From JBBQUP01 sp038212305 (GTDB lineage Bacteria > Bacteroidota > Bacteroidia > Bacteroidales > Marinilabiliaceae): 35,182 nucleotides of DNA. The DNA lies in contig JBBQUP010000026.1 of the NCBI GenBank assembly GCA_038212305.1, forward strand, positions 1 to 35,182. Direction: 5' to 3'. This document shows positions 1 to 7,233 of this stretch, one piece after another (position 1 is the first letter of the stretch; the number at the start of each line of letters is the position of its first letter). The notes under the pieces were generated by a model. The model did no database searches and had not been told where the DNA came from. It saw only the letters and a list, made by a program, of their open reading frames with translations. A program made the translations under genes and the position numbers.

Positions 1-66
1 CAGATGACATTGAATTTACATGTGGAAAATATCTTTGATACAGAAGTTATGAAAATTGAAACTTAA
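1..66 (+). CDS. C-terminal end of an unidentified protein (truncated by window edge)
   Basis: Frame 1 is open from the first base to a TAA at 64-66 and gives 21 residues ending MKIET; the other two forward frames close early. I do not recognise the family from so short a tail. The alternating pattern (LNLHVENIF) would fit a terminal beta strand, but that is only an impression. It lies on the same strand as the metallophosphoesterase that follows about 240 bases downstream. Confidence 0.35.
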   Translation, partial: QMTLNLHVENIFDTEVMKIET

Positions 67-78
67 ATAAATGATGGT

Positions 79-249
79 ATGAAAAAATCAAATTCCCGAT
101 CAAATGTTAACGATAGTAACCATGATCATTCAGTAGCTGGAGGTTGTATTAATTCATTTTTTAAACATGCAAAACTGGATGTTATCAATTATATTTCAAT
201 TGTTTTAAGCTCATTGTTTATCACTTTTTATCCTTCAATGAAACACTAG
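79..249 (+). CDS. Possible small protein of 56 aa, unknown
   Basis: An ATG (MKKSNSRSNVN...) opens 12 bases after the preceding stop and runs 56 codons to TAG. The first half is hydrophilic and rich in N, S and H. The second half contains a hydrophobic stretch around residues 38-52 (YISIVLSSLFITFY) that could span or touch a membrane. No family is recognised and there is no clear ribosome binding site. It could be a genuine small membrane-associated peptide, a gene remnant, or chance; the short spacing to the previous stop is the only contextual support. Confidence 0.2.
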   Translation: MKKSNSRSNVNDSNHDHSVAGGCINSFFKHAKLDVINYISIVLSSLFITFYPSMKH

Positions 250-304
250 TGAATTTGGTGTTTGTTAATTTAATGTGAATTCAATAAAAAATATAAAATA
301 GTAA

Positions 305-1159
305 ATGAAAAAGCAAAAGAGGAGAGTTGAGGTGGTTGTGCTTTCGGATATACACTTAGGTACTTACGGGTGCCATGCAAAAGAATTACTTCACTATTTA
401 AAAAGCATTAATCCTAAAACGGTTGTTTTAAATGGTGATATTATTGATATTTGGCAATTTAGGAAGAATTATTGGCCTAAGAGTCATATGAAAATTATTA
501 AACACCTAGTTGGTTGGATGGGAAAAGGTGTTAAAACATATTACATTACTGGTAACCACGATGAGCTTTTGCGCAAATTTGAAGGTCTGAAAATGGGATC
601 TTTAAAAGTTGTGAATAAGTTAGTGATGGAATTGCCAAATGGTAAAAAAGCCTGGATGTTTCATGGCGATGTGTTTGATGTTACTATGCAACATTCGAAA
701 TGGTTAGCTAAATTGGGCGCAATTGGATATGATGCGCTCATAGTTTTAAACCGGATAGCTAACTTTGTATCGGAACGACTACTAAAAAAGGGAAAACTAT
801 CATTTTCTCAAAGAATTAAAAGTAGTGTAAAATCGGCTGTATCGTTCATTAATAGCTTTGAACAAACCAGTGCTGATATTGGAATTAGTAATAAATTCGA
901 TTATGTGGTGTGCGGACATATCCATCACCCCGAAATGCGCACCATTTCAACAGCACAAGGGAGTATTGTTTATTTAAATTCAGGCGATTGGGTCGAGAAT
1001 TTATCTGCGCTTGAATACAATAATGGAGAATGGTCGATTTATCGTTTTAATGAAAACGATAAGGCCGAAATGACTGCGGAAGTTGAAGAAGAAGAGGATT
1101 TGAATAACAATACGCTTTTCGAAAATATGTTGATGGATTTTAATTTGATGAGACAATAA
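305..1159 (+). CDS. Calcineurin-like metallophosphoesterase, LpxH-like (UDP-2,3-diacylglucosamine diphosphatase family)
   Basis: The 284-residue protein carries the full metal-binding set of the family: SDIH at 14-17, GDIID at 44-48, GNHD at 83-86, HGD at 120-122 and GHIHHPE at 204-210. LpxH enzymes hydrolyse UDP-2,3-diacylglucosamine to lipid X and UMP at the inner membrane during lipid A synthesis. This longer relative is often annotated the same way, but its substrate is not proven. There is no signal peptide, so it is cytoplasmic or peripheral. The C-terminal tail after about residue 255 is strongly acidic (EVEEEED). The downstream glycosyltransferase and GH1 glycosidase lie close on the same strand, suggesting a shared role in envelope or glycolipid metabolism. 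The family assignment is firm; the exact reaction is inferred. Confidence 0.85.
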   Translation: MKKQKRRVEVVVLSDIHLGTYGCHAKELLHYLKSINPKTVVLNGDIIDIWQFRKNYWPKSHMKIIKHLVGWMGKGVKTYYITGNHDELLRKFEGLKMGSLKVVNKLVMELPNGKKAWMFHGDVFDVTMQHSKWLAKLGAIGYDALIVLNRIANFVSERLLKKGKLSFSQRIKSSVKSAVSFINSFEQTSADIGISNKFDYVVCGHIHHPEMRTISTAQGSIVYLNSGDWVENLSALEYNNGEWSIYRFNENDKAEMTAEVEEEEDLNNNTLFENMLMDFNLMRQ

Positions 1160-1237
1160 TTTGTATCCGATGCATTTAATTGTTTGAATTCGATTGAATT
1201 AATCACATCAAGTGGAAGAAAATCAACACGCCAATGT

Positions 1238-2320
1238 ATGAAAATATTGTATGCAATTCAGGGAACTGGGAATGGTCATTTAAGCCGAGCACGAGATGTT
1301 ATCCCCATCTTACAAAAAAATAACGAAGTTGATATTTTAATTAGCGGAACTCAGGCCGATGTGAAGTTACCCTACGATATTAAGTTCAATTATAAAGGGT
1401 TAAGCTTTATTTTTGGTAATTCAGGTGGTGTAGATTTAATGGAGACCTATCGCAAAAGCAACCTTAAAAACTTATTTTTAGAGATAAATACATTGCCGAT
1501 TCAAGATTATGATTTGATTATCAACGATTTTGAGCCCGTGTCGGCTTGGGCTTGTTATTTAAACAACAAAACCTGTATTTCAATTAGTCATCAGGCGGCT
1601 GTTTTAAACAAAAATGCGCCTCAACCTAAGGATATTGATCCGGTGGGACGAGCCATTTTAAAAAATTATGCGCCAACAATGGCCAAATTTGGATTTCATT
1701 TTCAGGCATACGACAAGCAGATATTCACACCTGTAATACGAAGTCAGGTAAGAGACCAAATTATTGAAGACAATGGTCATTATACAGTATATTTACCTTC
1801 ATATAGCGACGATCATATCTTGAATATACTCATGCATTTTGAAGATGTGAAATGGGAGGTTTTCTCGAAACACAATAAAAAGGTTTTTAATGGTCAAAAT
1901 GTATCAATTCAACCAATAAATAATGAGGCTTTTATAAAAAGTATGGCAACTTCGAAAGGAGTATTGTGTGGTGCAGGTTTTGAAACTCCTGCAGAAGCAC
2001 TTTTTATGAAAAAGAAACTAATGGTTATTCCAATGAAGGGTCAGTTCGAGCAGCAATGTAATGCGGCTGCCCTTAAAGATATGGGAATTCCTGTTATTAA
2101 GAGCTTAAAACTTAAGCATTATGAAAAAATCAGAAGCTGGATTGATGATGATACAATAATAGAAGTGGATTATCCCAATAACACAGAAAAGATAATCGAA
2201 GATATTTTATTTCGCTATTCAAATCCTGAGAAGATAATCTCAGATAAACCGCAGCAAATTCCTGAGACAATAGCTGATTTACAGCGTTTAATTCTAAAAA
2301 AAATAATAAAACAGCTATAA
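1238..2320 (+). CDS. Glycosyltransferase family protein (GT28/MJ1255-like)
   Basis: This 360-residue protein begins MKILYAIQGTGNGHLSRA, the nucleotide-sugar glycosyltransferase N-terminus with a GxGHxxRA glycine motif. The C-terminal half has GVLCGAGFETPAEALF followed by PMKGQFEQQCNA, the donor-binding region typical of GT28-like and MurG-like GT-B enzymes. I place the start at 1238, because an upstream in-frame TTG at 1184 would add 18 residues ahead of the conserved first strand. No signal peptide is seen, so it is a cytoplasmic or peripheral membrane enzyme. It sits 78 bases after the LpxH-like gene and 7 bases before the GH1 gene, so the three are probably co-transcribed. Donor and acceptor cannot be told from the sequence; a glycolipid acceptor is an inference from context. 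Confidence 0.8.
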   Translation: MKILYAIQGTGNGHLSRARDVIPILQKNNEVDILISGTQADVKLPYDIKFNYKGLSFIFGNSGGVDLMETYRKSNLKNLFLEINTLPIQDYDLIINDFEPVSAWACYLNNKTCISISHQAAVLNKNAPQPKDIDPVGRAILKNYAPTMAKFGFHFQAYDKQIFTPVIRSQVRDQIIEDNGHYTVYLPSYSDDHILNILMHFEDVKWEVFSKHNKKVFNGQNVSIQPINNEAFIKSMATSKGVLCGAGFETPAEALFMKKKLMVIPMKGQFEQQCNAAALKDMGIPVIKSLKLKHYEKIRSWIDDDTIIEVDYPNNTEKIIEDILFRYSNPEKIISDKPQQIPETIADLQRLILKKIIKQL

Positions 2321-2327
2321 GCATTTA

Positions 2328-3695
2328 ATGAGTTTTAAACCGAATAACAATGATTCCAATTTTGCTTGGGGTGTTTCAACGGCTGCCTATCAAATTGAGG
2401 GAGCTTGGAATATTGAAGGGAAAGGAAAATCGATTTGGGATGTTTTTGCCAATACTAAAGGGAAAACGCCTAACGGTGTAAATGCAAATGTGGCTTGCGA
2501 TTTCTACAATCGTTTCGAAGATGATTTGGCTATCATGCACCAATTGGGCATTAAACACTATCGATTCTCTATTTCATGGAGTCGAATATTGCCAAATGGC
2601 ATTGGAGTAATTAACCATCAAGGGATTGATTTTTATAACCGACTGATTACTGCCTGTTTAAAACACGAAATAGAGCCTTGGATAACGCTTTACCATTGGG
2701 ATTTACCTCATGAGCTTGAATTGAAAGGTGGTTGGACGAATAGGGATGTGATTAATTGGTTTGGTGATTATGTTCAGATTTGCATTTTAAGCTTTGGTGA
2801 TCGAGTTAAAAACTGGATGGTTTTAAATGAGCCCATGGTTTTTACTGGAGCAGGCTATTTTATTGGTGTACACGCACCGGGGAAACGAGGGTTGAATAAT
2901 TTTTTATCTGCAACTCATCATGCTGCTATGTGTCAGGCAGAAGGAGGGAGAGTTATTCGATCGCTTTTGAATGATAGTAAGATAGGAACTACCTTTTCAT
3001 GCTCACTGGTGCATCCCTATACAAGAAAACAAAAAGATGTTGCTGCCGCTAATCGCGTGGATGCATTATTAAATCGCTTATTTGTTGAACCATTAGCTGG
3101 ATTAGGTTATCCGGTAAATGATTTACCTTTTTTGAAGCGTATGGAAAGTTTCGTGAAAGATGGTGATGAGCAAAAACTGGGTTTCAATATGGACTTTATT
3201 GGAATTCAGAATTACACGCGTGAAATGGTTACCTCTTCATGGACAACACCACTCATGTGGGCCAAAATAGTAAAAGCCAATAAAAGAGGAGTGGAGATCA
3301 CTAAAATGAATTGGGAAGTTTATCCCGAGAGTATTTACGAGATGCTTATGAAATTTAGTGATTATAAGAGTTTTAAAGAGATTATTGTGACTGAAAATGG
3401 AGCCGCCTTTACTGATGTTCTTGTTGATAGTAAAATAAATGATTCGAAACGCATTAATTATTTGGAACAAAATATTATGCAGGTGAATCGTGCTCGGTTA
3501 AATGGAGCAAATGTTACAGGGTATTTTGTGTGGACATTTATTGATAATTTTGAATGGGCTGAAGGTTATCATCCACGTTTTGGTCTGGTTTATGTTGATT
3601 TTGATACTCAGGAACGAATTGTTAAAGACTCGGGATGGTGGTATAAACAGCATATTTTAGCTACACAGCACAATCTTTTACATCAACATCAATAG
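2328..3695 (+). CDS. Glycoside hydrolase family 1 beta-glycosidase
   Basis: A full-length GH1 enzyme of 455 residues. The acid/base Glu lies in LNEP (E168), the nucleophile Glu in VTENG (E356), and the glycone-binding FEW motif in FIDNFEWAEGY near the C-terminus. The N-terminal FAWGVSTAAYQIEGAW is also typical. GH1 enzymes are retaining beta-glucosidases, galactosidases or related activities on short beta-glycosides. With no signal peptide it acts in the cytoplasm. It starts 7 bases after the glycosyltransferase stop, so it is very likely in the same operon. Its last 35 bases overlap the 3' end of the histidine kinase gene on the opposite strand. Family assignment is secure; the preferred sugar is unknown. 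Confidence 0.93.
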   Translation: MSFKPNNNDSNFAWGVSTAAYQIEGAWNIEGKGKSIWDVFANTKGKTPNGVNANVACDFYNRFEDDLAIMHQLGIKHYRFSISWSRILPNGIGVINHQGIDFYNRLITACLKHEIEPWITLYHWDLPHELELKGGWTNRDVINWFGDYVQICILSFGDRVKNWMVLNEPMVFTGAGYFIGVHAPGKRGLNNFLSATHHAAMCQAEGGRVIRSLLNDSKIGTTFSCSLVHPYTRKQKDVAAANRVDALLNRLFVEPLAGLGYPVNDLPFLKRMESFVKDGDEQKLGFNMDFIGIQNYTREMVTSSWTTPLMWAKIVKANKRGVEITKMNWEVYPESIYEMLMKFSDYKSFKEIIVTENGAAFTDVLVDSKINDSKRINYLEQNIMQVNRARLNGANVTGYFVWTFIDNFEWAEGYHPRFGLVYVDFDTQERIVKDSGWWYKQHILATQHNLLHQHQ

Positions 3696-5103
3696 ATATA
3701 GGTAGTTTAAAACTAAACGTACTGCCTATATTGGGTTGTGATTTCAATTCTATTTTTCCGCCCAATAATTCAACTAATCCTTTAACAATTGCCAAACCTA
3801 ATCCTGTGCCTTTAAAGTCTTCGAAGGAATTATTTCTGACTTGCACAAATCTTTCGAAAATAAGGGTTTGCTTGTCTAATGGAATTCCAATTCCTGTATC
3901 TGAAACATAAAAATTTAAATATCCATTTTTATCGGGTAGAACACCCACTTCAATTTCTCCTTCGTATGTGAATTTTAAGGCATTAGAAATCAGATTGGTT
4001 AATATTTGTTTGAGTTTTGTTTTATCTGTAAATAGAATTGAATCGCTTTTAGTTTTAGGTGCAACTAGTTTAAATTGAACCTGTTGTTTTGCCAAGCGAT
4101 ATGGGTGGTCATTAAAATATAACGCGAGTTCATTAAATACTGTTCCAATTTCAACTGCCTCAAAATACAAAAGTAATTGACTCGATTCAATCTTCGCAAT
4201 ATCAAGTACATCATTAATAATATCTAACAAATCATTACTTCTACTATTAATAATTTCTACAAATCTACTAAGTTCTTCTTTGTCGTCGAAGTACTCAACA
4301 AGCAATCCCGAAAAACCCACTATTGCATTCATGGGGGTTCGAATTTCATGACTCATGTTTTGCAAAAAAGCAGTTTTTAGTCGATCGCTTTCTTCAGCCC
4401 GTTCTTTAGCTGCAGCCATCTCTTCATATAAATCAATATACTGGTAATTAAGGTTTTCGATAAGTTTATTTTCTTCAATCAGTTTTTTTGTACGATCTTT
4501 AACTTTTTGCTCAAGTTCATCATTGAGTCGTTTTAATTCTCGCTGATAGTATATTTTATCAAGTTTAGTAGATATAATTTGGGTGATTTTATTAAATAAG
4601 GAAATCCGATTTGATAAAATATCTCCGGTTTGATCATTAATAAAAACAAAATATTTGTTACTAATAGATGATGATTGTAGAGGTAAAATAAGACATTCTG
4701 TTGGTGCAAATCGGGAATTAGAGTAATGGATTTCAAAATCTTTATGAGGATTATTGGAGTAAAAGTGTGATTCTTGCGATATTTTTGAGGTTGCTTTTGT
4801 TGATAGCTCTAACGTAATTTGAGGCGAATTGGTATTATCAAAAAGAGCGTAGCATGAAATACATTCGAATTGGTTATTATCAAATATAAAAATTCCTGAG
4901 AATGGAACATCTAATAATACCGAAATACTCTCGAGTGTATTAATAAACAAAGAGTCAACATCTTCATAGGTATTAAAGTCTTCAAATGCTCGATTAAGCA
5001 ATAAGTTTTCCTCTGCTTTGGCTGACAAAAATTCATTCTCTTGTTCGAGAATCAAAATTTTTGATTCTAACTCTAATATACGAGCATCTAAATTTATACT
5101 CAT
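3661..5103 (-). CDS. Soluble sensor histidine kinase (coiled coil, GAF-like, HisKA, HATPase_c)
   Basis: The 480-residue protein starts with a coiled coil (about 1-35), followed by a region of about 150 residues resembling a GAF sensor domain (about 40-185). A second long coiled coil (about 187-240) leads into HisKA with the phospho-acceptor H252 in MSHEIRTPMN. The catalytic ATPase domain has an N box (N370/N374 in LTNLISNALKF), a G1 box DTGIGIP (402-408) and a G2 box GTGLGLAIV (432-440). There is no transmembrane segment and no receiver domain, so it senses a cytoplasmic cue and needs a separate response regulator, which is not in this window. Its ATG overlaps the TGA of the upstream hydrolase by 4 bases (ATGA), implying translational coupling. 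Its 3' end overlaps the convergent GH1 gene by 35 bases. Confidence 0.93.
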   Translation of the reverse strand: MSINLDARILELESKILILEQENEFLSAKAEENLLLNRAFEDFNTYEDVDSLFINTLESISVLLDVPFSGIFIFDNNQFECISCYALFDNTNSPQITLELSTKATSKISQESHFYSNNPHKDFEIHYSNSRFAPTECLILPLQSSSISNKYFVFINDQTGDILSNRISLFNKITQIISTKLDKIYYQRELKRLNDELEQKVKDRTKKLIEENKLIENLNYQYIDLYEEMAAAKERAEESDRLKTAFLQNMSHEIRTPMNAIVGFSGLLVEYFDDKEELSRFVEIINSRSNDLLDIINDVLDIAKIESSQLLLYFEAVEIGTVFNELALYFNDHPYRLAKQQVQFKLVAPKTKSDSILFTDKTKLKQILTNLISNALKFTYEGEIEVGVLPDKNGYLNFYVSDTGIGIPLDKQTLIFERFVQVRNNSFEDFKGTGLGLAIVKGLVELLGGKIELKSQPNIGSTFSFKLPISIDVDVKDCAV

Positions 5104-5927
5104 TGTTTACTTTTGTAGAAATTATTAATGATAAGCGAAATTTTTTCCGGTTCATCAATTTGAAGAAAATGACCACCTGTGGCTATTTTTACAAGTTGGC
5201 TATTTGCAAGGTCAGCATGAAGTTTCTCTGAAATAGAGGCGCTCAAATATACATCAGCTTCGCCTCTTATAATAAGGGTTGACGTTACTAATTTTCTTAA
5301 TTCATTTTCAATTGAGGTGAGGTTTTTATTGTCTAAACATTTTGCAAAATGAAGAAATCCTTTTCGACCAATTTTTGAGCGCATTGGTTTCCAAAAAAGC
5401 TCCATTAAAGTATTTGTCAATTTTGATTTATGATACAAACCTCTCTTGACAATCAATTCAAACATACCTAAATCGAGCGATGCCATGGCTATTTGACGAA
5501 TAATTGGCGTACGCATGGCTACAATAGGTTGAACAGGCCAAAAGTTGTATGCAACCGAGTTGATTAAGGTTAAATCGTACAATAATTCGGGGTAATTAAC
5601 TGCAAATATTTGTCCTATTCCTCCTCCAACATCATGTGCAACCAAATGGAATTTCTTTATTCGTAATTGATCACAAAAATCCTTTATTATTGTTGACTGC
5701 CTTTTTAAAGAGAAATCTTGATTGAGTGGTATGTCCGAATCGCCACAGCCTAATAAGTCAAAACAAATTACGTCATAATTATCCGTGAACAAGGGTGTAA
5801 TTGTATTCCAAATAAATGAATAAGTGGTAATCCCATGTACGAAAATTATTGTTTCGCCTTTGCCATTACGACTGTATGCAATTGAATTTCCTTGAATATC
5901 AATTGATTGATTTTGATTATCACCCAT
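5100..5927 (-). CDS. Alpha/beta hydrolase with Asp nucleophile (epoxide hydrolase/dehalogenase-like)
   Basis: The 275-residue protein has the alpha/beta hydrolase fold signature: the oxyanion HG motif at 31-32 (FVHGITTYS), a nucleophile elbow AHDVGGG with D99, a likely acid D225 in RGEADVY, and a catalytic His H253 in GGHF. An Asp in the elbow in place of Ser is characteristic of the epoxide hydrolase, haloalkane dehalogenase and fluoroacetate dehalogenase branch, where a covalent alkyl-enzyme ester is formed. The true substrate is unknown. No signal peptide is present. It is the first gene of a translationally coupled pair with a soluble histidine kinase (4-base overlap), which is an unusual partner. 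The start at 5927 gives a normal-length N-terminal cap strand. Confidence 0.85.
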   Translation of the reverse strand: MGDNQNQSIDIQGNSIAYSRNGKGETIIFVHGITTYSFIWNTITPLFTDNYDVICFDLLGCGDSDIPLNQDFSLKRQSTIIKDFCDQLRIKKFHLVAHDVGGGIGQIFAVNYPELLYDLTLINSVAYNFWPVQPIVAMRTPIIRQIAMASLDLGMFELIVKRGLYHKSKLTNTLMELFWKPMRSKIGRKGFLHFAKCLDNKNLTSIENELRKLVTSTLIIRGEADVYLSASISEKLHADLANSQLVKIATGGHFLQIDEPEKISLIINNFYKSKQ

Positions 5928-6014
5928 TTACGCTGTGTTTAGGCTTAAGGAAATTTGAGTTTTAACTAAGAATTTGACTTTTTGTGCTTAAACCAGATTA
6001 TTTCAACAAAATAT

Positions 6015-6227
6015 TTACAATCCAAATTTCATTAAAATTTTCGAAAATGTCTTTGAAGCAAATCGATTAATCAGTTGAGTTGGACTTAGATCAAATTTAA
6101 GCTGTAATGCTTTAAGTTCGAGCTGCTTTTCGGCAAGCTTTATTCTATAATGAAATCGTTGTTGCTCCATTCTTAATTCTTTAAACGAATCTATTTGTCT
6201 AAACAGAGTTTCAGAGTTCTTCTTCAT
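6015..6227 (-). CDS. Small helical protein of 70 aa, unknown, coupled to the holin-like gene
   Basis: A 70-residue, mostly helical and charged protein (MKKNSETLFRQ...) with an amphipathic central helix (about 15-45, rich in Q, L, K and E) and a short hydrophobic basic tail. Its start overlaps the end of the holin-like gene by 17 bases, which supports it as a real, co-translated gene. No family is recognised. In Bacteroidota a small protein of this kind commonly follows the YtxH and holin-like pair, so a role in the same envelope-associated complex is plausible but not shown. Confidence 0.6.
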   Translation of the reverse strand: MKKNSETLFRQIDSFKELRMEQQRFHYRIKLAEKQLELKALQLKFDLSPTQLINRFASKTFSKILMKFGL

Positions 6228-6582
6228 AATCTGGTTTTTCAGGGAAAATTAAATGTATAAAAAGCTTAATAACATGTCTGTCTATTAGTGTTTTACGCAG
6301 CAAGTAAAAGCCAATAAGCAAAAGAAAGTATAATCCGCCAACAATAAAAAAGCCGATGTATAATGATTCTAGTAAATTACCTAAATAAAAAGCCAATCCC
6401 AATGAAATAAACAAAAAGGTAATCGAACTAAATAAAATGACAATGGCGATCTTAAATAATTTGGCAAAAAACTCAGATAACCCTTCTGTAACTTGAAGTT
6501 TAAAAAGATTTACTTGAGAGGTAATGTATTCGGAAATGTCACTTTTCCAATCTGCTAATTCTTCTGATAGTGTTTCTCTCAT
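6211..6582 (-). CDS. Phage-holin-superfamily-like membrane protein (Phage_holin_3_6 type)
   Basis: A 123-residue protein with an amphipathic N-terminal region (about 1-38), two hydrophobic segments (about 42-68 and 75-96) and a short cytoplasmic tail ending DYEEEL. This matches the layout of the so-called phage holin superfamily 6 proteins, which are chromosomal, widespread and not tied to lysis. In Bacteroidota they usually sit beside a YtxH protein, as here, and are thought to act in the envelope or in stress tolerance. The next gene overlaps its 3' end by 17 bases. The upstream YtxH gene is separated by 217 bases that contain a terminator, so the two may be separately transcribed. Confidence 0.75.
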   Translation of the reverse strand: MRETLSEELADWKSDISEYITSQVNLFKLQVTEGLSEFFAKLFKIAIVILFSSITFLFISLGLAFYLGNLLESLYIGFFIVGGLYFLLLIGFYLLRKTLIDRHVIKLFIHLIFPEKPDYEEEL

Positions 6583-6620
6583 GACAATTATTGGTGTTTT
6601 TAAAATTAGTCTGATTAAAA

Positions 6621-6657
6621 TGAGGCGAATGATTTCGGTTTTTAACCATTCGCCTCA
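6621..6657 (-). terminator. Intrinsic terminator downstream of ytxH
   Basis: A perfect 11 bp inverted repeat (6621-6631 with 6647-6657, arm TGAGGCGAATG) with a 15-base loop. Read on the minus strand the stem is followed by TTTTAATC. It lies between the ytxH-like gene and the holin-like gene, so it would end or attenuate transcription coming from ytxH. Confidence 0.7.
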
Positions 6658-6667
6658 ATATAAAAGT

Positions 6668-6797
6668 ATAAGTACCTGTTTAAATTTAATTTAAATGTAT
6701 ACAGAGATGGGAAGAATAATAGATAGTTAGACGGATAGATAAGATATTTTAGATAATTCAGGATGATGAACATTCTATTTTCATCTCTTGTAAAACT
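6668..6797 (-). repeat. Partial copy of a dispersed palindromic intergenic repeat
   Basis: The end near 6670-6687 reads AAGTACCTGTTTAAATTT, matching the termini of the copy at 24011-24519 (shared core CTGTTTAAATTT). The internal arm TTAGACGGATAGATAAGA at 6727-6744 matches the inner arms of the copies at 9.5 kb and 24.1 kb. The opposite half of the palindrome is not recognisable, so this looks like a degenerate or half copy. Boundaries are approximate, and the strand is arbitrary because the element is palindromic. Confidence 0.5.
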
Positions 6798-6799
6798 AA

Positions 6800-7072
6800 T
6801 TAAGCATCAACCGTTTTACGGTATTCGTTTACTAAATTTTCAATTTTCTTTTCTAAATCAGAAACTTTGTTTTTAATCTCATCTTTAAGCTCAATACCTT
6901 TTTCTTTAGCTTTGTTGCGAATTTTCGACAATTCTTTCTCCAAATCAGTCATTTTTAACTTCATCTGTCCACGGGTATCTTTGCCACTTTGAGGTGCATA
7001 CATTACACCTAGTAAGCCTCCAATTGCTGCTCCAGCAATTAATCCTCCGATAAATAATCCAGTTTTGTTCAT
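6800..7072 (-). CDS. YtxH domain-containing protein
   Basis: A 90-residue protein with one N-terminal glycine-rich membrane segment (about 5-24, GLFIGGLIAGAAIGGLLGVM) directly followed by YAPQSGKDTR, the hallmark of YtxH proteins, and then a long charged coiled coil (about 36-85). It is anchored in the membrane with a helical cytoplasmic tail. YtxH proteins are general-stress or envelope-associated proteins of unknown biochemical role. It lies upstream of the holin-like and 70 aa genes on the same strand and is divergent from the RelA/SpoT-type gene. Confidence 0.85.
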   Translation of the reverse strand: MNKTGLFIGGLIAGAAIGGLLGVMYAPQSGKDTRGQMKLKMTDLEKELSKIRNKAKEKGIELKDEIKNKVSDLEKKIENLVNEYRKTVDA

Positions 7073-7233
7073 GATAAAAATATTTTAGGTAAATACAGTT
7101 TAATAAGTCCCCATAAAAGGGAAGGAGTAATATTCAGTAAAGAATTCAGTATTTATAAATTATTAACATGGTTTCCTGATGATATGTTCGTGTTATAAAT
7201 CGTATTTTTATGCCATTCCTTTAAAGTTACAAA

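Noticed and set aside
1184..1237. TTG start giving an 18-residue extension of the glycosyltransferase
   Set aside because: The extension is not hydrophobic or conserved-looking, and the ATG at 1238 sits exactly at the canonical first beta strand (MKILYAIQGTGNGH).
6000..7100. Prophage remnant, suggested by the holin-like gene
   Set aside because: No other phage genes are near. The holin-like protein with YtxH and a small helical protein is a common chromosomal set in Bacteroidota.
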